NCBI GenBank assembly: GCA_041389725.1
Contig: JAWKRG010000005.1
Span: 620,001 to 684,000 of the forward strand
From: Polyangiaceae bacterium
GTDB lineage: Bacteria; Myxococcota_A; Polyangia; Polyangiales; Polyangiaceae
DNA: 64,000 bases
Direction: 5' to 3'
Below, in pieces: positions 24,571 through 31,745 of the stretch. Below the pieces are notes generated by a model. The model did no database searches. It was given only the letters and a program-made list of their open reading frames with translations, and had not been told where the DNA came from. Each line of letters begins with the position of its first letter. The first letter of the stretch is position 1. A program made the translations under genes and the position numbers.

Positions 24571-24810
24571 TTAGCGACCGGTCGGATACTTCTGTTGAAG
24601 CTCGGCGCGCACCTCACCCCATGGGCGTCCGGCAGTCGGGTCGGCACGATAGGCGTCGAGGCGTTCGCGGAGAAGCTCACGATGCCAGTCGGGAATCGGG
24701 AGGTCTGCTCGCTCGACGATCTGGTCCCACAAGGATTCGACGTAGTCGATCTTCTCATCGATCGAGAGCGAATCGAATCCCGGGGGTGGGTTGGGGACCG
24801 GTTGAGCCAT
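24571..24810 (-). CDS. Addiction-module antitoxin (Unstb_antitox/TIGR02574 type)
   Basis: 79 aa: 'LSIDEKIDYVESLWDQIVER', 'LPIPDWHRELLRERLDAYRA', 'GRPWGEVRAELQQKY'. This is the E/W..hreLL..Rl..y pattern of antitoxins partnering ParE/RelE toxins. Start ATG 24810 is 8 bp from the attC box gcctaac. Its toxin is truncated. A broken copy of the same pair lies at 13045-13150. Confidence 0.8.
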   Translation of the reverse strand: MAQPVPNPPPGFDSLSIDEKIDYVESLWDQIVERADLPIPDWHRELLRERLDAYRADPTAGRPWGEVRAELQQKYPTGR

Positions 24811-24817
24811 TGACTAA

Positions 24818-24893
24818 GCCTAACGCCGCGGGGTGGGCCCGGCAATTCAGCGCCGATGGGCAGCAGGAGGCGAGCGGCGGGGCCCGGTCTGGC
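24818..24893 (-). repeat. attC-like site, compact
   Basis: GCCTAAC at the left; the right box is weak (gtctggc). 'gcggggtgggcccgg' and 'ggcggggcccggtctgg' are largely complementary, giving a long hairpin. Immediately followed by another attC without a gene between. Confidence 0.6.
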
Positions 24894-25060
24894 TAACGAT
24901 GAGGCGTTCAGCAGCGAATGCCAGGAACAACACCAACCAACAGTACCACGCTGCAGGCGCAGGGTTGAGCCGAACGTAACGAAGGCTGCTCGGTGCAGGA
25001 GCCCTGCCCGGAGGGTGGAAGAACGCCATCCAGTCAGAAGGCCGCCGCCCTGCCTTCCTT
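24891..25060 (-). repeat. attC site, long class, right end lost
   Basis: ggctaacgatgaggcgttca onward is the long-class sequence with 'gcgaaggctgctcgg'-type core at about 24980. The terminal box is missing. The next gene begins its 3' end about 60 bp further on. Confidence 0.65.
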
Positions 25061-25120
25061 GGGAACGGGCACGTGATGGAAACGCGCACCATGCCATGCA
25101 TCCCCAGCTCAACGACATTG

Positions 25121-25633
25121 TCAAAAGGCGTAGCCCACGATGATGTCCACGTCCGGGTACACGCCGCTCAGGCCGGCGTGGTCCGTGTCGAAGGCCCAGT
25201 ACTGAGCGCCGACACCGAAGCGCAGCAACAGCGCGTCGTCCACCAAGAGCCAACCGTAGCCCGCGGTGGCACCCGCCGACCACCCCACGCTGGACTCGGC
25301 GTCCGCCAGATCGTCCTGGGCCCGGATGGCGACGACGCGGCCGAAGGGGGAGAGGTAGAAGCCGCGCGGTGCAGCGGCAAACGGGAACACGAAGGGCCGC
25401 AGCTCGAGCCCAAAACCCGCGACGTCGGACTCCGGACCGCCGAGGTACCGCGTGTACCACGGACGGTTGAGCTGGAACGTCGCCCGCGCCGTCACGCTAG
25501 GAGCGACCACGCGCTCGTAACCCACACCGATCACACCGCTGCCCAAGTCCGCTTCCATCGCATTGTCTGGCTCGGCCTGCGCCGAGCTGACCACCGTGAG
25601 CATTGCCGCGAACGACATGCACCAAGCTTTCAT
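25121..25633 (-). CDS. Small outer-membrane-like beta-barrel protein
   Basis: 170 aa with a signal peptide ('SFAAMLTVVSSAQAEP') followed by alternating beta strands ('VIGVGYERVVAPSVTARATF', 'GFGLELRPFVFPFAAAPRGF', 'AGATAGYGWLLVDDALLLRF'). It ends in 'IIVGYAF', a terminal aromatic typical of outer-membrane barrels. Its ATG overlaps the stop of the MetRS fragment (ATGA), so translation is probably coupled to it. Confidence 0.68.
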   Translation of the reverse strand: MKAWCMSFAAMLTVVSSAQAEPDNAMEADLGSGVIGVGYERVVAPSVTARATFQLNRPWYTRYLGGPESDVAGFGLELRPFVFPFAAAPRGFYLSPFGRVVAIRAQDDLADAESSVGWSAGATAGYGWLLVDDALLLRFGVGAQYWAFDTDHAGLSGVYPDVDIIVGYAF

Positions 25634-25920
25634 TGCCTTGACGCTATCACGGGCCACGGAAACAGCGGCGCGCCCGCGGACGCCCGCCGCCCGGCTCGAA
25701 GCTCGCTGACCCGCGCGCCGGCGCCCACCGCACGTGCTCCCAGCTGCTTGGCGCTCCGCTCCGCTGTCTGGGGCAGGAACGGCTGCAGCAACGCAGCCGC
25801 CACGCCCGCGCCGTCGAGCAACGCGCACAGTGCCGTGTCGTTGTGCTCGCCTTGCCACGGCGCCGTCTCGTCCGCAAAGCGGTTCACCTCCGCCACGAAA
25901 CGCCACGCCGCGTCTGCCAA
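25630..25920 (-). CDS. Methionyl-tRNA synthetase C-terminal fragment (cassette)
   Basis: 96 aa whose sequence reads as the C-terminal helical part of MetRS: 'WRFVAEVNRFADETAPW' (the N.F.D...PW block), 'ALLDGAGVAAALLQPFLPQT' then 'AERSAKQLGA' and 'GARVSELRAG…APLFPW'. The catalytic Rossmann fold and KMSKS loop are absent. The 5' end begins right at the attC arm. Either a captured gene fragment or a small RNA/protein-binding domain. The 3' end overlaps the barrel gene by 4 bp. Confidence 0.72.
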   Translation of the reverse strand: MADAAWRFVAEVNRFADETAPWQGEHNDTALCALLDGAGVAAALLQPFLPQTAERSAKQLGARAVGAGARVSELRAGRRASAGAPLFPWPVIASRQ

Positions 25921-25932
25921 CGCAGCAAAACG

Positions 25933-26040
25933 CCAGCCACAGCATACTCAAAAACCCACAACGCCGCAGGCGCAGGGCTGCGCCGACCGTAGCGAACGCT
26001 GCGACGCAAGACCCCTGGGCGCAGGGCGGAATGAAGTTCC
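25933..26040 (-). repeat. attC site, cut by an IS3 remnant (left part)
   Basis: The long-class interior ('cgccagccacagcatactca', 'gccgcaggcgcagggctgcg', 'gcgcagggcggaatgaa') is preserved. The outer left box is replaced by the MetRS fragment, and the right end breaks at the IS3 terminus. A gttaggc box at 26528 may be its displaced right end. Confidence 0.65.
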
Positions 26041-26475
26041 CCCGTTTCCGTGGACAGCATGATTATGCAGCAGCTTTCAGTGTTCGTGAACGCAATTCGA
26101 ACTCGACTGGGTTGATGTAGTCGAGATGAGAGTGGCGTCTCTCGACGTTGTAGAAGTTGTCGATGTAGTCGCCGATGGACCGTTCGGCGTGGGCGGGGTC
26201 AACGTACTGCTCGTCGTCCACGAGCTCAGCGCGCAGCGTAGCGAAGAAGCTCTCTGCCACGGCGTTGTCCCAGCAGTCGCCTTTGCGGCTCATGCTTTGG
26301 ACGAGACCGTGGTTGGCCAGCTCTTTTCTGTAGTCAGCGCTGGCATACGGGCTTCCACGGTCTGAGTGGTGGATGAGGCCGGGCGCTGGTCTCCGCGCGC
26401 GAAGTGCTCGCCGCAGAGCGTCCAGCACCAACGAGGTGTCGTTGCTGCTTCGCACAAGCGCAGTCGGCGCACGTA
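26039..26475 (-). mobile_element. IS3-family remnant
   Basis: The terminal sequence TGTCCACGGAAACGGGGG (reading inwards from 26056 on the minus strand) looks like an IS3 end. Only the 3' part of the transposase remains. The other end is missing where it meets attC-like sequence at about 26475-26534. Confidence 0.65.
26063..26470 (-). pseudogene. IS3-family transposase OrfB, C-terminal fragment
   Basis: 'GLIHHSDRGSPYASADYRKE' (second D of DDE), 'SMSRKGDCWDNAVAESFFAT' (third E), 'FYNVERRHSHLDYINPVEFE'. These are classic IS3 OrfB C-terminal blocks. The N-terminal half and OrfA are absent, so it is inactive. Confidence 0.85.
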
Positions 26476-26534
26476 CGGCAGCCCACGCGTTCACGCCGAC
26501 CGCCGCGCGCGCAACATGCAGCGCCCTGTTAGGC
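26476..26534 (-). repeat. attC right end with GTTAGGC box
   Basis: 'cagcgccctgttaggcggcg' is a clean right-hand end like that at 31291. It follows the broken IS3 edge, so it probably belongs to the attC split at 26040. Confidence 0.6.
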
Positions 26535-26593
26535 GGCGTTGCTAGCAATAAGCGACTGGAGGACACTGGGCGCATGAGGGCGTTTGCGATTGG

Positions 26594-26664
26594 TGTCACC
26601 ACCGACGAGGATGGGTCCCACTATCACCGAAGTCACCGGTACCCAGGGCACCACTCGGCGGCGT
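26594..26664 (-). repeat. TIR element, copy 1 (beside istB)
   Basis: Starts TGTCACCACCGACGAGG and runs about 70 bp. It is an inverted copy of 34787-34862 with few differences, but its far terminal repeat is degraded (gcggcgtgagcg). Located between an attC end and the 3' end of istB, so it may also be the left terminus of the IS21-type element. Confidence 0.7.
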
Positions 26665-26774
26665 GAGCGCGGACGGGTGCGTGCGGGCAGTGTTCGCGCG
26701 ATGACAGGCGCACGAGCGCTGCTCTTGAGCGGACCGAGCTGTCGTCCCCTCTCGGCTGGGGTTGGGTGGCGTAG

Positions 26775-27521
26775 TCAGCGTTTCGTGCGGTAGCCCTTTC
26801 CGTTGAAGACGAAGTGCTCGGAGCGCTCGGTGAGGCGCTCGGCGATGACCTGCGCGTTGAGCGCGTCGGGGAAGACCTTGGGCCAGTCCTTGAAAGGGCG
26901 GTTGGTGGTGATGCAGGTGGAGCGGCGGTAGTCGTAGCGCTCGCTGATGACCTGGAAGGCGAGCTTGGCCTGGCTGGCGTCCATCTCGAGGCAAGCGAAG
27001 TCGTCGATGACGAGCAAGTCAGCACGGACGTATCTGCGCATGACCCGGTCGAGCCGACCGTGGAGCTCGGCGGCGTGGAGGTCGTTGAGCATCTTCGGTG
27101 CGGAGACGAACACCACGCGACGGGTGGCCTGGCAGGCCTTGTACGCGAGAGCCCGGGACAAGAAGGTCTTGCCCGTGCCGGGGATGCCGATGAAGAGCGG
27201 ATTGATGCCCTGCTCGAGAAACGCAAGGTCGTGCAGAGCGAGGTAGCGGCTGCGGATCTTCTTTCGGTCACCATCGAAGTCGAAGTCGAAGCCATCGACG
27301 GTGTTGATCTCCGGAAAGCGAGCGTCGCGGATGCGGCGCTGTACGGCGCTGCTGACGCGACTGGCGCGCTCTTCGTCAGCGAGGCGGTCGACGACTTCCA
27401 ACGCGGAAAGGTTTTCGCGGCGCGCATGCTCCACCAGATCGGCGAGAGTGCGGGCCATGCCGGGCAACCGTAGCCATCGGAGTTTTCCGAGAACCAGGTC
27501 GAGCAGGTCGCTGTCTTTCAT
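26775..27521 (-). CDS. istB: IS21 helper ATPase IstB
   Basis: 248 aa AAA+ ATPase: Walker A 'GIPGTGKTF' (about 113), Walker B 'LLVIDDFACLEM' (about 170), sensor 'STCITTNRPF'. It has the N-terminal region typical of IstB ('LRLPGMARTLADLVEHARRE'). The ATG overlaps the istA stop (ATGA), giving coupled translation. It assists IstA in target selection. Confidence 0.95.
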   Translation of the reverse strand: MKDSDLLDLVLGKLRWLRLPGMARTLADLVEHARRENLSALEVVDRLADEERASRVSSAVQRRIRDARFPEINTVDGFDFDFDGDRKKIRSRYLALHDLAFLEQGINPLFIGIPGTGKTFLSRALAYKACQATRRVVFVSAPKMLNDLHAAELHGRLDRVMRRYVRADLLVIDDFACLEMDASQAKLAFQVISERYDYRRSTCITTNRPFKDWPKVFPDALNAQVIAERLTERSEHFVFNGKGYRTKR

Positions 27522-29017
27522 GCTTCCTCCGGATCGCGCGTTGCGACGGGTCGGTCGTAGATGCTGAGATCCGGCTCGCGCAGCGTGATGGCATCGAGAG
27601 CGGGATCTCCGAGGCGAAGGGGCGTGGTGGCCGGGGAGAGGCGGCGCTTGTGGCGCAGGACGTACTCGACGAAGTCGACACCAACGTGGCCGGAGCGCAT
27701 GACTTCGCCCATGGCGGAACGGGTGTGGGCAACGCCGAAGAGCTCGCCGAGGTAGGTGAGGCGAAGTGCCTCTCGGCGGAGGGAGCGAGAGCCAGCGGCG
27801 AGCATCTTGAAGTAGGCCTCGCCGGTGTCTCCGAAGCGACCACGAGCCGATGCAGCGGGGTCGCTGGGATTCTTCGCTTCGCGCAGCCCCCGGCGATGCG
27901 ACTCGTGCTCGATGTCCTGATTGATGCTCCAAGAGCGAGGGTGGTCTGCGACGCACTTGGTGCCGAGCATGACGCGGACGGCGTCGTCGTCGGCTCGAAC
28001 GACGACGCTCTGACCAACGAGCCGCCACGGGACGGAGTAGCGGTTGCGATCAAAGCGGACTCGAAAGCTCTTGGTGACGCTCGCATGCTCGATGTCGTCG
28101 GTTTCGAAGGGGACAGCGGCAGCAAGAGGCTTGAGACGCGCCTTCTCTTCGTGCTCGAACACGAGAGCCGGGACCTTGCCGGTGTCGGCATGCTCGCGGC
28201 GATTGCAGAAGTCGTCGCGCCACTGAGCCGCTTGGGTATTGAGGTCGAGCAGGCTGGAAAAGCGGCGACCAGTCCAGAAGCGGTCGCGAATGAATTGGAT
28301 GGGACGCTCGACGCGCCCTTTGGCTGGCGGGTGTCCCGGCGTGCAAGCGACCACAGCAACACCCCCGCGAGCCTGAGCGTAGGCGAGCATGCGGGAATTG
28401 AAGCGAGTCGGACCCGAGCGCGGATGCTCGAGGACCACGGTCTTCATGTTGTCGAAGATGTCGAAGGTGGTGATGCCCTCGAAGAAGCCGAGTGCACGAT
28501 CCATGCAGCGGAGGAACGAGCCCATCTGCTGGCTGACGGTGAACTCGAGATAGAGCTGGCGCGAGTAGCAGAGGACGGCGGCGAAGGCCGAGACGCGTCG
28601 GGGCACGCCAGGCAGGGCGAAGCCGAAGTCCGCCCAGTCCACCTGCATCGCTTGGCCTGGCGCGAAGTCCAACGTCAGGAAGGCTTCGGGCGGTGGACTG
28701 GGACGCAGCTTTCGCAAGCGGTCGCGCAGGATGCTGATCCCACCGGTGTATCCCAGCGGCCGGAGTTGCTCTAGCAACTGCGGAGCGCGCATCTCTGGGG
28801 TTTTTTCGAGCAGGGTCTCGATCGTGCGAGCGAACGGGTCGAGCAGCGAGGGTCGCGGCGCACTCGAATGAGGATTCTTTGCTGGTGAGAGCCCGAGGTG
28901 ACGTCTCACCGTGCGTCGAGCGAGCCCGAGGCGGCGCGCAATGGCGCGAATGCTCATGTGCTCGAGATAGTGAAGGCGCATGACCTCACCTCGGACGACG
29001 TCTTGGTCAGCGCCCAT
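27518..29017 (-). CDS. istA: IS21 transposase IstA
   Basis: 499 aa. N-terminal helix-turn-helix ('MSIRAIARRLGLARRTVRRH'), then a DDE integrase core: 'MQVDWADFGF', 'DIFDNMKTVV', 'PAKGRVERPI'. A C-terminal Mu-type beta domain follows ('RYSVPWRLVGQSVVV'). Intact and of normal length. Confidence 0.95.
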   Translation of the reverse strand: MGADQDVVRGEVMRLHYLEHMSIRAIARRLGLARRTVRRHLGLSPAKNPHSSAPRPSLLDPFARTIETLLEKTPEMRAPQLLEQLRPLGYTGGISILRDRLRKLRPSPPPEAFLTLDFAPGQAMQVDWADFGFALPGVPRRVSAFAAVLCYSRQLYLEFTVSQQMGSFLRCMDRALGFFEGITTFDIFDNMKTVVLEHPRSGPTRFNSRMLAYAQARGGVAVVACTPGHPPAKGRVERPIQFIRDRFWTGRRFSSLLDLNTQAAQWRDDFCNRREHADTGKVPALVFEHEEKARLKPLAAAVPFETDDIEHASVTKSFRVRFDRNRYSVPWRLVGQSVVVRADDDAVRVMLGTKCVADHPRSWSINQDIEHESHRRGLREAKNPSDPAASARGRFGDTGEAYFKMLAAGSRSLRREALRLTYLGELFGVAHTRSAMGEVMRSGHVGVDFVEYVLRHKRRLSPATTPLRLGDPALDAITLREPDLSIYDRPVATRDPEEA

Positions 29018-29301
29018 CAGAACGGCAGATCGCTGTCGTCGATGTCGATGGGGGTGAGCGCGTCCATGGCAGCCGCGCGGTAGCTCGCAAGCGCGGCGCG
29101 TAGTGGGTCAGCGCAGCTCAGCACCCGACGCGCGGCGTGTGCCGTACGCGGCTCCGTCCAGTAGGGCTGCTCCTCGTGCAGCAACGTCGGGTGCTCGGCG
29201 AGCAGCACTCGGTGGGTCACTGACAACAGGGTTTCGAGTAACGCGAGCGTGGCGAGCTCGGGCGCTTGCACGAGCATGGCTGGGTGCTGGGTGCGTGTCA
29301 T
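29017..29301 (-). CDS. IS21-associated small protein (94 aa)
   Basis: ATG 29301; the stop overlaps the istA start (ATGA), so it is part of the same operon. Helical: 'ELATLALLETLLSVTHRVLL', 'HEEQPYWTEPRTAHAARRVL', 'PLRAALASYRAAAMDALTP'. I have no named family for it. The coupling suggests a function in the element's own regulation or transposition. Confidence 0.65.
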   Translation of the reverse strand: MTRTQHPAMLVQAPELATLALLETLLSVTHRVLLAEHPTLLHEEQPYWTEPRTAHAARRVLSCADPLRAALASYRAAAMDALTPIDIDDSDLPF

Positions 29302-29344
29302 GGCGGCGATTGCACCTGCGCTCGGCTTGCCCGCCGAGCCTGGC

Positions 29345-29589
29345 GCGTGACGCTCCGTCCAGTTTCTGCTCGATAAACGCCATGATTCCAGGCTCTTACG
29401 GGCCGAGGGTGACGCGTGACATTGCGTCCGACGGCCCGATTTCTGTCCACGAAATCGAGCCTGATCGAGCCAGAATCCTGGGCAATCCTCGCGTGAGGGT
29501 GGCGCGTGACTGCCGCAAAACCTCGTCCACAAACAGGCATATTTCTGGCTGCAATTCCAACGGGTTACGTCGCGAGGCTGGTGCGTGAC
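29345..29589. repeat. Four GCGTGAC repeats upstream of istA
   Basis: GCGTGAC occurs at 29345, 29414, 29503 and 29583, all in the same direction and 69-89 bp apart. IS21 elements carry several spaced transposase-binding repeats near their ends, so this is the likely role. They lie inside the coding frame of the zinc-finger-like gene. Confidence 0.55.
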
Positions 29590-29806
29590 ACCCCGCTTCG
29601 CGCCGCCGATCCCGAAGCGCCTGCTGGCGAAGGCGCTCCTCGAGACGGGCACCAACAACATCTCGCCGCCGGCGGCGTCGAGCCAACTTGCGACGCCTCG
29701 ATGCACGGCACGCTGGCTGACCGCAGATTCGCTGCGCGCTCTTTGCTGATGGTGCCGGCTCAAACCACTTTCGGCATTCCGTGCACCGCTTCACTCCTCG
29801 GGCCAT
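29396..29806 (-). CDS. IS21-associated Cys/Arg-rich protein
   Basis: 136 aa. The N-terminal Cys motif 'RCTECRKWFEPAPSAKSAQR' with 'ICGQPAC' is followed by a strongly basic helix ('RRRKLARRRRRRD') and a second helical block 'LRQSRATLTRGLPRILARS'. It has the look of a nucleic-acid-binding zinc protein. I recall similar small genes in front of istA in other myxobacterial IS21 elements (memory, not checked). The start overlaps the divergent gene at 29805. Confidence 0.6.
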   Translation of the reverse strand: MARGVKRCTECRKWFEPAPSAKSAQRICGQPACRASRRRKLARRRRRRDVVGARLEERLRQQALRDRRREAGCHAPASRRNPLELQPEICLFVDEVLRQSRATLTRGLPRILARSGSISWTEIGPSDAMSRVTLGP

Positions 29807-30272
29807 GAAGCCCAGCCTCGCGTCTCGCTCCTCGCGATCGCGAATTCCTGGCTACGAGACCGACTCTTCCACCACCGACAAGCTCGGACCCGGGCTTCGG
29901 CGAAGTCGGTGGAATTGGTGCTCAGCTACGTCGGTGCTGACAGCGATTGGCGTGATTCTCGCAACGACACTTGCCGGCAGCAGCACGAGATCGGGCGACA
30001 TCAAGCTTGTTAGGGGTACGGTCACGGAGATCGAGCAGTGTTTCGTGGAAACGCACTTCACGTGCGAAGGGCAACGCCCGCTGGTGGCGCTAAGCGTCAA
30101 CTGCGACGGTGACAATGAACTCGGGCTCGGCATGGGAGTTCGCGGAGGTGACTGCTTCCGCATCCGTGACGCGATCTACTGCGTAGACGCCGTCAGTAGC
30201 ACTGGTGCACTACTGCAGAAGCGCTACGACGTGACGGACGACGTTCCGCCGACAGGTTCAAGGCCTTGTTAG
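29805..30272 (+). CDS. Plus-strand membrane/secreted protein, unknown
   Basis: The N-terminal limit is uncertain because the frame overlaps the IS21 edge and may be chimeric. A hydrophobic segment ('SVLTAIGVILATTLAGSS', about residue 40) could anchor or export it. The rest is Cys-containing and beta-rich ('CFVETHFTCEGQRPLVALSV', 'GGDCFRIRDAIYCVDAVSST'). The stop codon is formed by the attC box TTGTTAGGC, so its natural end may have been lost. Confidence 0.5.
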   Translation: MKPSLASRSSRSRIPGYETDSSTTDKLGPGLRRSRWNWCSATSVLTAIGVILATTLAGSSTRSGDIKLVRGTVTEIEQCFVETHFTCEGQRPLVALSVNCDGDNELGLGMGVRGGDCFRIRDAIYCVDAVSSTGALLQKRYDVTDDVPPTGSRPC

Positions 30273-30274
30273 GC
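30240..30274 (-). repeat. attC right end only
   Basis: 'ccgccgacaggttcaaggcc' followed by ttgttaggcgg matches the right end of the site at 33016-33174 ('ccgccgacaggttcaacgtc', ttgttaggcg). The rest of this site is missing or replaced by the plus-strand gene. Confidence 0.65.
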
Positions 30275-30318
30275 GGCTCTTCGGCGACGCGGGTCGTGAG
30301 GGCGCGGTTCGTCCTCAC

Positions 30319-31047
30319 TCACTCGCGTGGCTCAACTTTCCCCGGGCGATCTGCGCCGCCGGGACCAAGCAGCGTGACCGTCATGTGGTTTCCATCTTGC
30401 AGTCGGGGGAATGCCCAATGGCGAAACTCCTGATCATCGGACCCAGTAGCGTGCATGAACGCGACCGGCGGATGCTTCTGGCCGTCGACAACCCAGTCAA
30501 CAGACAAGCTCCCGCCCTTCGGGTTCCCGACGGTTCCAACGCGCTTGTCATTGAGGACAAGTCGAAATCGTGGACTAGGCGAATCGTACTGTCCCTGCCC
30601 GATGCGGTATTCGCCCGACCAGCCTGCCTCCATAGGCTCAGAGGCACCCACTAAGCGCAGCTCGATGGTGTCGCCTTGCGCAAGGTCGAACGCCATACCG
30701 TCGGGTGGTGCCAAGCGCTCATCCAGCAGCAGTCTCGTGCGTTCTGTTCCACGCGGTAGGTTGAAGAAAATGTGCCCAGTGACCACCCGATCTTGCCACG
30801 GAGCCTTCGCGACTGATCTTCCGTTTAGCAATACTTCGAGGGTAGGCCGCGTGTGCGACCGTGACGGCGCTGCCGCGGCGGAAGGAGCCGTGCTGGGTGC
30901 AGTTGAGGAAGGCGCCTCCATTCCGCTGGTTGGCTCAGCGCGCCTGTGGCAGGCCTGACCTCCCACCAACAGGATGAACACGACGCCGCGACGAACACGT
31001 CTACAACTTGCTTCGACCTGGCGCCCCACTCGTTCACTTCCTATCAT
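30319..31047 (-). CDS. Lipoprotein, unknown (cassette)
   Basis: 242 aa: signal 'RRGVVFILLVGGQAC' with a lipobox-like GQAC, a Ser/Pro/Ala linker (about 40-65), then a soluble domain with beta-rich segments ('LEVLLNGRSVAKAPWQDRVV', 'FNLPRGTERTRLLLDERLAP', 'FRLVLNDKRVGTVGNPKGGS'). Start ATG 31047 is 38 bp from the attC box. Function unknown. Confidence 0.62.
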   Translation of the reverse strand: MIGSERVGRQVEASCRRVRRGVVFILLVGGQACHRRAEPTSGMEAPSSTAPSTAPSAAAAPSRSHTRPTLEVLLNGRSVAKAPWQDRVVTGHIFFNLPRGTERTRLLLDERLAPPDGMAFDLAQGDTIELRLVGASEPMEAGWSGEYRIGQGQYDSPSPRFRLVLNDKRVGTVGNPKGGSLSVDWVVDGQKHPPVAFMHATGSDDQEFRHWAFPRLQDGNHMTVTLLGPGGADRPGKVEPRE

Positions 31048-31084
31048 GAGGACATCCGCTACCTGGCGTCCCCACCTTGGGTCC

Positions 31085-31297
31085 GCCTAACGATTGAGGC
31101 GTTCATCAGCGAACGCCAGGAACAACACACCCAGAGAGTATCACGCAGTCAGGCGCAGGGTTGCGCCGAACGCAGCGAAGGCTGCTCGGTGCAAGGACCC
31201 TGCGCGAGACTGAAGGGAACCCCTGCAAGGGGAAGCGCGGAACGAACGTCATCCAGTCAGAAAGCCGGCGGTCGTCTGCTGCAACGTCCTGTTAGGC
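31085..31297 (-). repeat. attC site, long class (213 bp)
   Basis: Perfect GCCTAAC and GTTAGGC boxes, with inner hairpin ggcgttc…gaacgcc beside the left box and the full long-class core. Best-preserved representative together with 23486 and 39359. Confidence 0.88.
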
Positions 31298-31304
31298 GGC
31301 GTTG

Positions 31305-31589
31305 TCAGTGTCGAAATCTCTTGTAGAGAACCCACTGCGCTTCATCCCAACACGCGGCGCATAGAATCTTGAACTCCGCTTCGACAAACCACTGTTCGGA
31401 CGACGCGCCGTTCAGCGCACGCAGCTTCCGGTCGCACTCTGCACACCAAGCGTCAGGACGGGCCGTGTCGGTGTCGTCGCCCCAGAAAAAGCCAACCAGG
31501 GCGCCGCTGTCGATCGCGTGAGCGACGTGGGTGCAAACAAGTCCAATCTCCTGAACACCGTGCCTCTCACAGTTCGCTGACCTCGCCAT
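31305..31589 (-). CDS. Zinc-ribbon-like cassette protein (94 aa)
   Basis: Full-length paralogue of 16277-16489. Ligand-like pairs: 'CERHGVQEIGLVCTHVAHAI', 'DAWCAECDRKL' and 'KILCAACWDEAQWV', suggesting two zinc sites. Start ATG 31589 is 12 bp from the box gcctagc. Function unknown; small Cys/His proteins of this type often act in protein or nucleic-acid binding. Confidence 0.68.
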   Translation of the reverse strand: MARSANCERHGVQEIGLVCTHVAHAIDSGALVGFFWGDDTDTARPDAWCAECDRKLRALNGASSEQWFVEAEFKILCAACWDEAQWVLYKRFRH

Positions 31590-31600
31590 CGGTGGAGCCC

Positions 31601-31723
31601 GCCTAGCGGACTGGCATTCTGCTGCGAGCGCCAGCCCAACCTCCCTGCAGGGTAGCACCTCAATGCACACGCATGCCCTGCGAAGACACGCGGGCGCTCC
31701 GCAGCTGGAACGCTTTGTTGGGC
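31601..31723 (-). repeat. attC site, medium class (123 bp)
   Basis: Boxes GCCTAGC and GTTGGGC. Left arm 'gactggcattctgctgcgag', centre 'agggtagcacctcaatgcac', right arm 'gctccgcagctggaacg'. Confidence 0.8.
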
Positions 31724-31745
31724 GGCACGCAGCGATTTGGGACGG

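Larger units (their letters stand above)
26594..29806 (-). mobile_element. IS21-family insertion element, four genes
   Basis: istA and istB overlap by 4 bp as usual. Two small genes precede istA (29017-29301 and 29396-29806). Four GCGTGAC repeats at 29345-29589 lie in the 5' region and may be transposase-binding sites. The left end is probably at 26594 (TGTCACC…). The right end could not be fixed (29590 with TGTCACGCACC read inwards is one candidate, beyond 29806 another), and no target duplication was found. Confidence 0.75.
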
